A stretch of DNA of 64,000 bases from Microbacterium kyungheense (GTDB taxonomy: Bacteria; Actinomycetota; Actinomycetes; Actinomycetales; Microbacteriaceae), in assembly GCF_006783905.1 (NCBI RefSeq), contig NZ_VFPE01000002.1:186001-250000 (forward strand), read 5' to 3'. Made by a program: the position numbers and the translations under genes. This document shows positions 1 through 10,031 of this stretch, piece after piece; position 1 is the stretch's first letter; each line of letters opens with the position of its first letter. The notes beneath the pieces were generated by a model that did no database searches, was not told the DNA's origin, and saw only the letters and a program-made list of their open reading frames with translations.

Positions 1-1219
1 CCGCGACCCGTCGCGCGCCCGCGTCACCGGCGAGCGCCCGGCCGGCGGCATCCGCCGTGAATCCGCCCTCCAGCGGCAGCAGGCCGTCGTTGCGCAGCAG
101 CACGAGCGAGCGGCGCGTGACCTCGAGGTTCAGGGCGCGGTGCCCGGCCGTCGCGATGTCGCTCGCTATCCGCGCCGCATCGGGCAGACGCGGGTCGGCG
201 AACAAGCCGAACTCGAACTTCAGCCGCAGGATGCGCTCGACCGCGCGGTCGAGCGCATCCTCGGTCAGCAGCCCCTGCGCGATCGCGTCGAGGGCGCCCT
301 GGAAGAAGCCCGGCGTGGTCATGATCATGTCGTTGCCTGCGTTCACCGCGGCGGCCGCGGCATGCGCGTAGTCGGGCTGCACCTGCTGCTCCCACACCAT
401 GCGGCCGACGTTGTCCCAGTCGGTGATGAGGGTGCCGGTGTAGCCCCATTCGCCGCGCAGCACATCGTTGAGCAGCCAGTCGTTGATGGTGATCGGCACG
501 CCGTCGGTGGTCTGGTAGCCGATCATGAAGGTGCGGCAGCCTTCCTTCGCCACGCGCTCGAACGGCGGCAGGAACCACGAGCGCAGCTTGCGGCGCGACA
601 GGTCGGCCTCGCTCGCATCGCGGCCGCCCTGCGTCTCGGAGTACCCGGCGAAGTGCTTGGCCGTCGCGAGGATCGCGGTGCTGTCCGAGAGGCCGTCGCC
701 CTGGTAGCCGCGCACCATCGCCGAGGCGAGCTCGCCGATGAGGAGCGGATCCTCGCCGAAGGTCTCGTCGACACGGCCCCAGCGCAGGTCGCGCGCGATG
801 CAGAGCACGGGCGAGAACGTCCAGTGGATGCCGGTGGCGGCGACCTCGACGGCGGTCGCGCGTGCGACCTTCTCGGCCAGGCCGACGTCCCACGACGCGG
901 CCATGCCGAGCTGAGTCGGGAAGATCGTCGCGCCCTCCCAGAACGAGTGGCCATGGATGCAGTCCTCGCCGACCAGCAGCGGGATCTGCAGCCGCGTCTG
1001 CAGTGTCAGCTCGCGGGCACGGAGCACCCGCTCGGGTGACGTGTGCAGGATCGAGCCGACGTGCTTGCGCAGCACGTGGTCGTCGAGGTCGTCCCGCGCG
1101 TCGAGCTGCATCATCTGCCCGACCTTCTCTTCGACCGTCATGTGGCCGAGCAGGTCGGCGATGCGATCCGCGATCGGCAGCGACTCGTCGAGGTACTTCG
1201 GGATGGTCGCGATGCTCAC
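1..1219 (-). CDS. glycoside hydrolase family 3 (beta-glucosidase-like), C-terminus beyond the window
   Basis: About 406 N-terminal residues of a GH3 enzyme are visible. The protein starts with a GTG whose bases overlap the stop of the upstream permease (GTGA overlap). Family hallmarks include KHFAGYSETQGGRDAS in the catalytic barrel and the block TLITDWDNV, whose Asp occupies the usual GH3 nucleophile position. It has no signal peptide, so it should act in the cytoplasm on an imported substrate. It is the last visible gene of a five-gene ABC-transport operon read leftwards, which suggests that the transporter brings in a beta-linked oligosaccharide and this enzyme splits it. The exact sugar cannot be read from the sequence. 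The (alpha/beta)6 and fibronectin-like domains would lie off the left edge. Confidence 0.9.
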   Translation of the reverse strand, partial: MSIATIPKYLDESLPIADRIADLLGHMTVEEKVGQMMQLDARDDLDDHVLRKHVGSILHTSPERVLRARELTLQTRLQIPLLVGEDCIHGHSFWEGATIFPTQLGMAASWDVGLAEKVARATAVEVAATGIHWTFSPVLCIARDLRWGRVDETFGEDPLLIGELASAMVRGYQGDGLSDSTAILATAKHFAGYSETQGGRDASEADLSRRKLRSWFLPPFERVAKEGCRTFMIGYQTTDGVPITINDWLLNDVLRGEWGYTGTLITDWDNVGRMVWEQQVQPDYAHAAAAAVNAGNDMIMTTPGFFQGALDAIAQGLLTEDALDRAVERILRLKFEFGLFADPRLPDAARIASDIATAGHRALNLEVTRRSLVLLRNDGLLPLEGGFTADAAGRALAGDAGARRVA

Positions 1220-2265
1220 GCGTTCTCCTGGGTCTTCGTGTTCGTGCGCACGACCGTAACGGTGTCGTTCACGTTCATGCCCTTCTTCTTCATGGCGCGG
1301 GCGCGCTCACCGGCGGACCGCAGGCGCGGGTTGACGTATTCGTCGATGCCGAAGTTGATGAGCGAGAGCGCCACACCGATCGCGGCGATGCACAGCCCCG
1401 GGGGCAGGAACCACCACCACTGGCCTTGGCGGAACGCACCCTGCGCGCTCGCCCAGTTGAGGATCGTGCCCCAGTTGTAGGTCGTCACCGGGATGATGCC
1501 GATGTACGAGAGCGTCGTGAGCCCGATGATCGCCGCCGTCACGGTGCCCACGAAGCTGGCGGCGATGAGCGCCATGAGGTTCGGGAGCATCTCGACCGTG
1601 ATGATCCGCCGCAGCGGCTCGCCGTTGGCCCGGGCCGCTTGGACGAAGTCACGGCTGCGCAGCGACATCGTCTGGGCGCGCAGCACGCGCGCGCCCCACG
1701 CCCAGCCGATGAGGCCGAGCACGCCGGCGATGAGGATGAGCGGCGGATCCTCGAACATCGAGGCCACGATGATGATCAGCGGGATGCCGGGGATCACGAG
1801 GAACACGTTTGTGAGGGCGGACAGGCCCTCGCTGCGCCACCCGCGCAGGTAGCCGGACAGCACGCCGACGATGATCGCGATGATCGTGGCGATGAACGCC
1901 GCCAGGAAGCCCACCACGATCACGCCGCGCGTTCCGTGGATGACCTGGCTCAGCACGTCCTCGCCGATGTGCGTCGTGCCGAGCCAGTGCTGCGCCGACG
2001 GCGGCTGGAATCGTGCCGTGTTGTCGACCTTCGTGGGCGAGTACGGGGCGAGCACGTCGGCGAAGATGGCGACGAGCACGAAGAACCCGAGGATCGACAG
2101 GCCCGTGATCGACTTCTTGTTGCGGAACATCGCGAACGCGGCACCGAGCTTCGACCAGAAGCCCGGCTTCTTCGGCGCGTTGCCGGCGGTGGCGGGGTTG
2201 CGCACGGTCGCGGTCGCCGGCGAGTTCGCCGCGCGGTCCGCCGTGTCGTTGACGATCGTGTTCAT
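1216..2265 (-). CDS. ABC transporter permease, DppC/OppC type
   Basis: This 349-residue inner-membrane permease belongs to the peptide/nickel (Opp/Dpp) importer class. A basic N-terminal tail of about 55 residues precedes the first membrane span (residues 60-80, SITGLSILGFFVLVAIFA), and about five further spans follow. The cytoplasmic EAA-type loop is seen near RSRDFVQAARANGEPLRRII, the contact surface for the ATPases. The start ATG at 2263-2265 was chosen because the Opp-C homology begins soon after it; the long open frame upstream is a shadow of the partner permease. It lies 2 bp downstream of the DppB-like gene and overlaps the GH3 start by four bases, so translation is probably coupled. 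Confidence 0.9.
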   Translation of the reverse strand: MNTIVNDTADRAANSPATATVRNPATAGNAPKKPGFWSKLGAAFAMFRNKKSITGLSILGFFVLVAIFADVLAPYSPTKVDNTARFQPPSAQHWLGTTHIGEDVLSQVIHGTRGVIVVGFLAAFIATIIAIIVGVLSGYLRGWRSEGLSALTNVFLVIPGIPLIIIVASMFEDPPLILIAGVLGLIGWAWGARVLRAQTMSLRSRDFVQAARANGEPLRRIITVEMLPNLMALIAASFVGTVTAAIIGLTTLSYIGIIPVTTYNWGTILNWASAQGAFRQGQWWWFLPPGLCIAAIGVALSLINFGIDEYVNPRLRSAGERARAMKKKGMNVNDTVTVVRTNTKTQENA

Positions 2266-2267
2266 GC

Positions 2268-3347
2268 TCAGGCCTCCGTCTGGCGCGTGCGCGGGTCGAG
2301 GAACGCGTAGGCGACGTCGGCGAGGAGGTTCGCCAGGAGCACCGAGATCGTGATCACGAGGAACACCCCCTGCATGAGCGCGTAGTCCTTCGCGTTGGTG
2401 GCGTCGAGCAGGAGCTTGCCGACGCCGGGGTAGCTGAACACCACCTCCATCACGATCGTGCCGCCGACGATGAAGCCGAGCGCGAGCGCGAAGCTCTGGA
2501 TCTGGGGAAGCACGGCGTTGCGCGCGGCGTACCGCCAGAGCACCCGGTCGTTCGGCATGCCCTTGGCTTGCGCGACGGTGACGTAGTCCTCGTCGAGGAC
2601 TGTGAGCATCATGTTGCGCATGCCCAGCATCCAGCCGCCGAGCGACGCGACGACGATCGTCGCGGCGGGCAGGAAGCCATGGCGGAGCACGTCGCCGATG
2701 AACTCCCACGACCACTCCGGCGCCACGCCCACGCCGTACGCCTTGCCGATGGGGAACCACCCGAGGGCGACCGAGAAGACCGAGATCGCGAGCAGGCCAA
2801 GCCAGAAGTAAGGGATGGTGCTGAAGAACGTGGTGATCGGGATGAGCACATCGAGCCGGCTGCCTCGGCGCCAGCCGACGATCGCACCGCCGATGGTGCC
2901 GATCGCGAAGGCGATGAGGGTCGCGAAGCCCACGAGGGCGACGGTCCAGACGAGGGACTGTCCGACGACCTCGGTCACGGGCCGCATTCCGTGCAGCAGC
3001 GAGATGCCGAGGTCGCCGCGCAGCAGGTGCGCCCAGTAGTCGATGTACTGCTGCCAGAGCGAGGAGTCGGTGTCGAGGCCGAGCAGCGCACGCAGCGCCT
3101 CGGCCGCCTCGGGCGTGACGTTGCGGTTGCGGGCGAGGTATGCGCTCACCGCGTCGCCCTTCATCAGACGCGGCAGGAAGAAGTTGATCGTGATGGCCGC
3201 CCACAGCGTGAACAGATAGAACAGGGCGCGGTTGCCGAGGAAGCGCCACGGGATGCGTGCGCGACCCCTGACGGCGCCCGTTGCGGTCGTGCCCGCCTCG
3301 ATCGCGTCGAAATCGGGGGCCGGGAGCTGGGGAGCGACGGCGCTCAT
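2268..3347 (-). CDS. ABC transporter permease, DppB/OppB type
   Basis: This 359-residue integral membrane protein has the layout of OppB/DppB. There is a short cytoplasmic N-terminus, a first span near residue 35-55 (FYLFTLWAAITINFFLP), a periplasmic-side domain of about 80 residues, then five spans. The EAA loop (DYVTVAQAKGMPNDRVLWRY) is near residue 260. It pairs with the DppC-like product to form the channel. The start overlaps the stop of the upstream ATPase gene (ATGA). Gene order ATPase-ATPase-permease-permease-hydrolase downstream of the binding protein fits one transcript. Family-5 importers with neighbouring glycosidases usually carry oligosaccharides, which is inference here. Confidence 0.9.
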   Translation of the reverse strand: MSAVAPQLPAPDFDAIEAGTTATGAVRGRARIPWRFLGNRALFYLFTLWAAITINFFLPRLMKGDAVSAYLARNRNVTPEAAEALRALLGLDTDSSLWQQYIDYWAHLLRGDLGISLLHGMRPVTEVVGQSLVWTVALVGFATLIAFAIGTIGGAIVGWRRGSRLDVLIPITTFFSTIPYFWLGLLAISVFSVALGWFPIGKAYGVGVAPEWSWEFIGDVLRHGFLPAATIVVASLGGWMLGMRNMMLTVLDEDYVTVAQAKGMPNDRVLWRYAARNAVLPQIQSFALALGFIVGGTIVMEVVFSYPGVGKLLLDATNAKDYALMQGVFLVITISVLLANLLADVAYAFLDPRTRQTEA

Positions 3348-4153
3348 CTGTCACCTCCGAGGATGCCGGCTGCGTGCGCGAAGTAGGTGTCGGGATCGGG
3401 GGATGCCGCTCGCAGCTCTTGGGTGTACGGGTTCTGGGGGTTCAGGATCACGTCGTCGGCGGGGCCGCGTTCGACGACCCGCCCCTGGTTGAGCACCAGG
3501 ATCTCGTCGCTGAAGTGGCGCGCGGTGGCGAGATCGTGCGTGATGTACAGCACACCCAGGCCGTGCTCGCGCTGCAGGTCCGCGAGGAGATTGAGCACGC
3601 CCAGCCGGATCGATACGTCGAGCATCGATACCGGCTCGTCGGCGACGAGCAGCTTCGGACGCGAGGCGAGAGCGCGCGCGATGGCGACCCTCTGGCGCTG
3701 GCCTCCCGAGAGCTCGTGCGGGCGGCGGTCGATGACGGCGTCGGCGTCGAGGCGTACGCGGCCGAGCAGACGGCGGACCTCGTCGTCGAGCTGGTCCTTG
3801 GGCACGACGTCGTCGAGTTCGAGCGGACGCTGGATGGCGTAGCGGATGGTGTGGTACGGGTTCAGCGACGCGAAGGGGTCCTGGAACACCATGCGCAGCT
3901 GTTGGCGGTACGCGCGCAGCCCCTTGCCGCGCCGAGGGATCGGCTGGCCGTCCATACGCACCTCGCCGCTCGTGGGCGACTCGAGCTGGGTGAGGATCTT
4001 GGCGATCGTCGACTTGCCGCTGCCGGACTGGCCGACGAGGCCGATGGTCTGGCCCGAGCGGAGCGTGAAGCTCACGTCGTCGAGGGCCTTCATCTGGCCG
4101 GCGCCGCGCACGGAGTACACCTTGGTGACGGCGTCGAATTCGAGGACGGTCAT
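3344..4153 (-). CDS. ABC transporter ATP-binding protein, DppF/OppF type
   Basis: This is a 269-residue ATPase with a complete set of ABC motifs: Walker A GQSGSGKST (about residue 42), signature LSGGQRQR, Walker B LLVADEP and the switch histidine in YITHD. The C-terminus contains the oligopeptide-type extension PQNPYTQELRAA, found in Opp/Dpp ATPases and associated with an iron-sulfur or dimerisation tail in some members. The ATG at 4151-4153 overlaps the stop of the preceding ATPase gene by four bases, and its own stop overlaps the permease start in the same way. The longer open frame upstream lacks homology and was not used. Confidence 0.9.
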   Translation of the reverse strand: MTVLEFDAVTKVYSVRGAGQMKALDDVSFTLRSGQTIGLVGQSGSGKSTIAKILTQLESPTSGEVRMDGQPIPRRGKGLRAYRQQLRMVFQDPFASLNPYHTIRYAIQRPLELDDVVPKDQLDDEVRRLLGRVRLDADAVIDRRPHELSGGQRQRVAIARALASRPKLLVADEPVSMLDVSIRLGVLNLLADLQREHGLGVLYITHDLATARHFSDEILVLNQGRVVERGPADDVILNPQNPYTQELRAASPDPDTYFAHAAGILGGDR

Positions 4154-4974
4154 CGGTGGACCACCCCTCTCTCTCCGGTGAGTCTGGGGAAGGATGCCAG
4201 CAGCGTCCGCGTGTACTCGTCCTGCGGATCGGTCCACACGCGCTCGGCGGAGTCGAGCTCGACGATCTCGCCCTCGCGCATGATCGCGATGCGGTCGCTG
4301 ATCTCGAGCAGAAGAGGCAGGTCGTGGGTGATGAAGATCACCGAGAAGCCGAACTCGTGACGTAGATGGGAGATCTGACGGAGGATCTCGCGCTGGACGA
4401 GCACGTCGAGAGCGGTCGTCGGCTCGTCCATCACCATGAGCTGCGGGCGCAGCGCGAGGGCCATGGCGATCATGACGCGCTGGCGCATGCCGCCCGACAG
4501 TTCATGCGGGTACGAGCGGTAGCGCTGCGCGCCGACCTTGACGATCTCGAGCAGGTCGATGACTTCGGCGCGTCGCTGCGACCTCGTGAGAGCGGGGCGG
4601 TGGACCTCGAAGACATCCTCGAGTTGGGAGCCGATGGTGGCGACCGGGTTGAGCGAGTTCATCGCCCCCTGGAAGACCATCGAGATCTTGTCCCATCGGA
4701 AGCGGCGCATCTCCTCGGCCTCGAGGCCGTTGATGTCGATGTCCTCGCCGTTCGAATCGTGGAAGACGACCGACCCGCTGGTGATGACGGCGGGCGGCTT
4801 GAGGAGGCGTTGGACGCCGTACGCGAGTGTGGTCTTGCCGCACCCGCTCTCGCCGGCGAGCCCGAGGATCTCTCCGCGCTGGAGTTCGAGGGTGACGTTC
4901 TTGACAGCCCTGACGGGGGGATCGACGTCGTAGACGATCGAGAAATCGTGGACGGAGAGCAGCGAATCTCTCAT
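4150..4974 (-). CDS. ABC transporter ATP-binding protein, DppD/OppD type
   Basis: This 274-residue ATPase has Walker [10 protein letters not shown] (about residue 40), signature LSGGMRQR, Walker B LMVMDEP and the His switch FITHD. It forms the second nucleotide-binding subunit of the family-5 importer. The start at the ATG 4972-4974 (protein [13 protein letters not shown]) gives the normal DppD length; the open frame continues upstream through the intergenic hairpin without homology. No strong Shine-Dalgarno sequence is visible, which fits partial read-through from the binding-protein gene across the hairpin at 5007-5042. Confidence 0.85.
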   Translation of the reverse strand: MRDSLLSVHDFSIVYDVDPPVRAVKNVTLELQRGEILGLAGESGCGKTTLAYGVQRLLKPPAVITSGSVVFHDSNGEDIDINGLEAEEMRRFRWDKISMVFQGAMNSLNPVATIGSQLEDVFEVHRPALTRSQRRAEVIDLLEIVKVGAQRYRSYPHELSGGMRQRVMIAMALALRPQLMVMDEPTTALDVLVQREILRQISHLRHEFGFSVIFITHDLPLLLEISDRIAIMREGEIVELDSAERVWTDPQDEYTRTLLASFPRLTGERGVVHR

Positions 4975-5006
4975 GGATGCTGGGTCGCTTTCGTGAGGGT
5001 GACGTG

Positions 5007-5042
5007 GCGGCGGGGCGGATGCGCACGCATCCGCCCCGCCGC
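5007..5042 (-). terminator. strong GC hairpin between binding protein and transporter genes
   Basis: A perfect 17-bp inverted repeat with a two-base centre (arms 5007-5023 and 5026-5042) sits directly after the binding-protein stop. There is no U-run. In family-5 operons such a hairpin typically stabilises the highly expressed binding-protein mRNA or attenuates transcription into the membrane genes, so full termination is uncertain. Confidence 0.6.
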
Positions 5043-5048
5043 GGTATG

Positions 5049-6704
5049 TCATTCGGCGGGCTGCAGCTTGGTCAGGATCTGCACGATCGCCGGCTGCGTC
5101 GGGTCCGCCGAAGCGTACTGGTCGTCTTCCGACGGCCATCCGACGTAGTTGCGGGTGTTGAACTCGCCCAGCAGCGGGTGGGCACCCAGCGGGATGACGG
5201 GGACGTTGTCGACGAACGCCTTCTCGATCACGGCGAGGGCCGCATCGCGGTCGGCGTCGGACGACGCGTTCGCGTAGGTGTTCAGCGCCTCGGTGACGGC
5301 GGGGTCATCGAAGCGGCCGAAGTTGAACGCCGCCTTGCCGTCGACGATCCACTTCGGGTCCATTGCCGACGTGTAGAGGCCGTACGCGTTGCCGGTGTCC
5401 TCGAGCCAGTGGATGATGGCCTGGAACGTGCCCTCCTGGCGTGCGGCATCCCAGCCGCCCCAGTCCGGCTGGTCGACCTTGACCTCGATGCCGAGGCCCT
5501 CCTTGAGCTCTTCGGCGAGAAGCGCCTGCTCGGTGTTCCAGTCGCTCCAGCCGGCAGGCACCGAGATCGAGAACGTGACGTCCTCACCGTCGGGATCGAC
5601 GAGCGTCTCGCCGTCCCAGGTGTAGCCGGCATCGGTCAGGATCTGGCGAGCCTTGTCGATGTCGACCTCGTAGTTCTGGTCCGCGTACTCGGGGACGATC
5701 TCGTCTTCGAGCAGCGTGCCGAGACCGGTCACGCTCCAGATCGCCTCGCTCGCGCCTTCGCGCGCGATGTCGACGTACGCCTGGCGGTCGATCGTCCACG
5801 CGAGCGCCTGGCGCAGCGCCGGGTCGTTGAACGGCTTGGTCTGCAGGTTCATGAACAGCGTGCCCGCGCCCGCCGTGGGGGAGGCGAGGAACTTGTTGTC
5901 GGGGTCAGCCGACAGGTAGCTGTCCTGGATCTGGGGGATGAATGCCTGCGCCCAGTCGGCCTCGCCCGTCGCCAGCGCGGTCGTCAGCGCCGCGTTGTCG
6001 CCGTACGAGACGTAGTGCAGCTCGGGAACCGACAGCTCGCCGCCCCAGTAGTCGGGGTTCGCGGTGAGGGTGACCGATTCGGTCGTCCACGAGTCGAGCA
6101 CGTACGGGCCGGTGCCGACGGCCTGGCCCTCGCCGGTCACCGGGTCGGTGTTCGGGTCGTCGATGTCCTTCCAGATGTGCTCGGGCACGATCTGGAAGTG
6201 GAGCACACGCGCCTGCTGGGTGTACTTCGAGCTGTTGAAGTCGATGGTGACGGTGTCGCCGTCGACGGAGACGCTCTTGAGGTCGAGCGCATTGGTGTCG
6301 TTGAGCTTGCCGTCGAGGACCTGGTTGAACGAGAACGCGATGTCGTCGGCCGTGAAGTCCTCGCCGTCGCTCCACTTGACGCCGCTGCGCGCGACGGCGG
6401 TCAGCTGCGTGTAATCGTCGTTCCACGTCACGGACTCTGCGAGCCAGGGCGTCGTCCCCAGGTCGCCGGTCGGATTGACGAGCGCGAGGGACTCGAAGAT
6501 GACCTTGCCGTAGCCGTACTTGGAGGCGGACGAGTCGCCCAGATAGGGGTTGTTCGACTCGGTGGTGATGGCACCGTCCGGCTTGGCGATGGTGAGCGCC
6601 GCGCCCGACGAATCGGCGTTGTTGTCACCGCTGCCACCGGCGCAGCCGGTGAGCACCAGCGCGGCGGCCACGCCCACGGCGGCGAGGGTTGTTCTGAGCC
6701 TCAT
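5049..6704 (-). CDS. extracellular solute-binding protein, family 5 (lipoprotein)
   Basis: This 551-residue DppA/OppA-class binding protein has a lipoprotein signal: a basic start MRLRTTL, a hydrophobic stretch, then the lipobox LTGC with the Cys at about residue 22. The mature part begins with an acidic/Ser-rich linker and contains family-5 landmarks such as WSDGEDFTADDIAFSFN and DPALRQALAWTIDRQAYVD. It would sit on the outer face of the membrane and deliver the ligand to the DppB/DppC-like channel. The ATG at 6702-6704 is preceded by AAGGAG with good spacing; the longer frame upstream is ignored. It is first in the operon and is followed by a hairpin, as usual for an abundant binding protein. 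Confidence 0.92.
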   Translation of the reverse strand: MRLRTTLAAVGVAAALVLTGCAGGSGDNNADSSGAALTIAKPDGAITTESNNPYLGDSSASKYGYGKVIFESLALVNPTGDLGTTPWLAESVTWNDDYTQLTAVARSGVKWSDGEDFTADDIAFSFNQVLDGKLNDTNALDLKSVSVDGDTVTIDFNSSKYTQQARVLHFQIVPEHIWKDIDDPNTDPVTGEGQAVGTGPYVLDSWTTESVTLTANPDYWGGELSVPELHYVSYGDNAALTTALATGEADWAQAFIPQIQDSYLSADPDNKFLASPTAGAGTLFMNLQTKPFNDPALRQALAWTIDRQAYVDIAREGASEAIWSVTGLGTLLEDEIVPEYADQNYEVDIDKARQILTDAGYTWDGETLVDPDGEDVTFSISVPAGWSDWNTEQALLAEELKEGLGIEVKVDQPDWGGWDAARQEGTFQAIIHWLEDTGNAYGLYTSAMDPKWIVDGKAAFNFGRFDDPAVTEALNTYANASSDADRDAALAVIEKAFVDNVPVIPLGAHPLLGEFNTRNYVGWPSEDDQYASADPTQPAIVQILTKLQPAE

Positions 6705-6779
6705 TGCTTCTCCTTGGTGTGTGCACGACATCGTGTCTCCGGGAGGGTAGACGACGGTGTCCGAGTGATTGCCGCATCA

Positions 6780-6797
6780 ACTTACAATCAAGTAAGT
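6780..6797. promoter_or_regulatory. candidate TetR operator in the divergent promoter region
   Basis: An inverted repeat ACTTAC-N6-GTAAGT lies between the binding-protein operon and the TetR gene. On the minus strand a plausible promoter (TTGCAA, about 16 bp, TGTAAG) overlaps it. This suggests that the adjacent TetR protein represses the transporter operon. No experimental support can be drawn from sequence alone. Confidence 0.5.
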
Positions 6798-6898
6798 AAT
6801 CTTTGCAAGTAGAGTTCATCCGCGGCTGTGGACGGCCGCGGATAGACTCGCACACGCCGGTTCATGCGCCCGGACACGCGGATGAGAAGGGGGCACCG

Positions 6899-7555
6899 AT
6901 GGCTGGTCAGCGACGACAGCCGCGCTCGCGGCCCGAGACCCTCGCGCGCCGTCGCGACATCCTCGACGCCGCGGTGGAGACCTTCGGCAGCAAGGGCTTC
7001 GCCGCCGGCACCCTCCAGGACATCGCCGACCAGGTGGGCATGACGCACGCCGGGATCCTGCATCACTTCGGCTCGAAGGACCAGCTGCTCATCGAGGTCC
7101 TCCAGCACCGCGACGACACCGACGTCGCCGATCTGGAGGGTCAGCACATTCCGGACGGCATGTCGCTGTTCCGCCACCTCGTGCGCACGGCGTTCGTCAA
7201 CGCCCACCGCGCGGGCATCGTCCAGGCGTACGCCGTGCTGTCGGCCGAGTCGGTGACCGACGGCCACCCCGGCCGCGAGTTCTTCGAGAAGCGCTACCAG
7301 ACGCTGCGCTCAGAGGTGGCGCACGCCTTCCAGGTGGTGTGCACCGAGCGCGGCGTCACCGAGCCGGCGACGATCGGCGTCGCCGCGGCCAGCATCCTCG
7401 CCGTCATGGACGGCCTGCAGGTGCAGTGGCTGCTCAACCCCGAGGCGGTCGATCTCGGGCGCGCCTCCGAATTCGCCATCGAGGCGATCGTGTCGGCTGT
7501 GCTGGCCCCGCAGGCCTCACCCCTGGTCGAACCGGCGTCGAGCGCGCACACATGA
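6899..7555 (+). CDS. TetR/AcrR family transcriptional regulator
   Basis: This 218-residue regulator has a typical TetR DNA-binding domain at residues 15-62 (RRDILDAAVETFGSKGF, then the helix-turn-helix LQDIADQVGMTHAGILHHFGSK). A variable helical ligand-binding domain follows. The ATG at 6899 was chosen because GAGAAGGGGG lies just upstream and because the extra upstream frame has no homology. It is divergent from the GH3/ABC operon with an inverted repeat between them, so it probably controls that operon, perhaps responding to the imported sugar. The inducer is unknown. Confidence 0.88.
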   Translation: MAGQRRQPRSRPETLARRRDILDAAVETFGSKGFAAGTLQDIADQVGMTHAGILHHFGSKDQLLIEVLQHRDDTDVADLEGQHIPDGMSLFRHLVRTAFVNAHRAGIVQAYAVLSAESVTDGHPGREFFEKRYQTLRSEVAHAFQVVCTERGVTEPATIGVAAASILAVMDGLQVQWLLNPEAVDLGRASEFAIEAIVSAVLAPQASPLVEPASSAHT

Positions 7556-7571
7556 GAAGCGTGGTCCCGAC

Positions 7572-7608
7572 GGCTCCTCCACGCGCCGCTGGCGCGTCGC
7601 GCGGAGCC
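7572..7608. terminator. convergent hairpin between TetR gene and serC
   Basis: Nested stems are visible: GGCTCC (7572-7577) pairs with GGAGCC (7603-7608), and ACGCGCC-GCT-GGCGCGT forms the inner part. It lies between two convergent genes and could end both transcripts. It has no clear U-tract. Confidence 0.5.
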
Positions 7609-7667
7609 TCTGGCCGCGTGGGCCCAGCCTCGGGCCGAGGCATCCACTCTCTCCGTCGTTCTGCGGG

Positions 7668-8792
<1,125 letters not shown>

Positions 8793-8810
8793 CTAGAGAC
8801 GCGCCGCGTC

Positions 8811-8848
8811 GGCGCCCACCGCGTGACGCCGCGGGCGCACGGCCTGGG
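8811..8848 (+). repeat. 38-bp direct repeat, left copy
   Basis: This 38-base segment beginning GGCGCCCACCGCGTGACGCC is identical to 10032-10069. The two copies frame the palindrome-nuclease-palindrome cassette. Exact identity over 38 bases in non-coding DNA points to a recent duplication. Confidence 0.9.
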
Positions 8849-8864
8849 GTCGGGTGCACCCGTT

Positions 8865-8935
8865 CAACAGGTCAACCGCGGTTCTTCAGGAGTCGACGGC
8901 TCAGATCCTCCTGGCGAAGCCCGGTTGACCTGTTG
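8865..8935. repeat. REP-like palindromic element, left copy
   Basis: The 13-bp ends CAACAGGTCAACC and GGTTGACCTGTTG form an inverted repeat around a partly self-complementary centre (TTCAGGAG ... CTCCTGGCGAAGC). A related element occurs at 9947-10023 on the other side of the nuclease gene. Confidence 0.85.
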
Positions 8936-9070
8936 TAGGACAGAGCCGGGATGCCGAAGACGCAGCGAGAAGGGTGGTGCTGCGCCTCCTCCACAGGACA
9001 GGGAGGGGACGCCTCCTCCACCAGTTGTGCGACGTTCGGCCTGAACGGGGTGCCGTATCGCGCCGCGTGC

Positions 9071-9919
9071 GTGAGCGTGCTGGGGGTGGGAGACATCATC
9101 GAGGAACTCGCCAAGCGCGGCGGCGTCTCGCCGAAGCGCGCCATCGCCGACGCCGGCTTCAGCACATACGCGATCGGCGCTGCGGTGGAGTCGAGAAGGC
9201 TCATCTCGCCGCGCCGAGGGTGGGTGGCCCTCCCCGACGCCGACCCGTATCTCGTTGCAGCCGCTCGCGCGGGCGTCGTGCTCACCTGCATCACCCGAGC
9301 CAAGCGGCTGGGACTGTGGGTGCGTAGCCAGGATGGACCTCATGTCGGCGTCGCTCCGAACGCATCGCGACTCGACCTCCAGAACGACACGACGGTCGTT
9401 CACTGGGCCAACCCGGTCCAGCAGCGCGAGCCCGGTGCTTTGGAGGATGGCATCCTCAACACCCTCGCCATCGTGGCTGAGTGTCAACCTCACGAGGATG
9501 CCCTGGCCGTGTGGAACTCGGCTCTCAACGCCGGGCTGGTCGACAGGCAAGAGCTTTCACGATTGCCGCTGCGCCCCGCGGCGAGGCGACTGCTCGAGGA
9601 GGCGACGCCGTTTGCGGACTCAGGGCTGGAGACATACTTCGTCACGCGGTTGAAGTGGCTGCGGCTGCCGATCCGCGTACAGATCTGGATCCACGGTCAT
9701 CGGGCGGACGCGTTGGTGGGCGACCGTCTTGTCGTGCAGATCGATGGCGGTCACCATGTGGGTGCGCAGCGTGCCGAGGACATCGCCCATGATGCGGCGC
9801 TCATGCTGCTGGGGTATCACGTCATCCGCGTCACCTACTCGCAGATCGTGGACGGTTGGCACCAGGTGCAGGACCTCATCATGCGAGCGGTGGCGCAGGG
9901 TCTGCACAAGGTCCGCTGA
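9071..9919 (+). CDS. DUF559 (Vsr-like) endonuclease with AbiEi-like N-terminal winged helix
   Basis: The product is about 282 residues. The N-terminus (GDIIEELAKRGGVSPKRAIADAG) resembles the helix-turn-helix of AbiEi/type IV antitoxin-like proteins. The C-terminus is a very-short-patch-repair type fold: ETYFVTRLKWLRLPIRVQ, then ADALVGDRLVVQIDGGHHVG with the Asp and the Asp-Gly-Gly-His-His expected for DUF559 nucleases. The frame is open from 8951, but that start lies at the palindrome edge and adds non-homologous residues; in-frame GTGs at 9071, 9077 or 9086 are more credible. It is a solo gene carried inside matched palindromes and direct repeats, suggesting a mobile or selfish unit. Substrate and function are unknown. 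Confidence 0.8.
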   Translation: MSVLGVGDIIEELAKRGGVSPKRAIADAGFSTYAIGAAVESRRLISPRRGWVALPDADPYLVAAARAGVVLTCITRAKRLGLWVRSQDGPHVGVAPNASRLDLQNDTTVVHWANPVQQREPGALEDGILNTLAIVAECQPHEDALAVWNSALNAGLVDRQELSRLPLRPAARRLLEEATPFADSGLETYFVTRLKWLRLPIRVQIWIHGHRADALVGDRLVVQIDGGHHVGAQRAEDIAHDAALMLLGYHVIRVTYSQIVDGWHQVQDLIMRAVAQGLHKVR

Positions 9920-9946
9920 CCGTCGTGGCACGGTGCTGCCCACCCG

Positions 9947-10023
9947 CTCAACAGGTCAACCGGGGTTGTTCAGGACGACGCGACGCAGGTTCTCCTGAAG
10001 AAGCGCGGTTGACCTGTTCAACA
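9947..10023. repeat. REP-like palindromic element, right copy
   Basis: It has the same 13-bp ends as the left element (CAACAGGTCAACC at 9949, complement at 10007). The inner sequence has diverged but keeps TTCAGGA / TCCTGAAGAAGC. It starts some 30 bp after the nuclease stop and could also act as its terminator. Confidence 0.85.
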
Positions 10024-10031
10024 CGGGAAGC

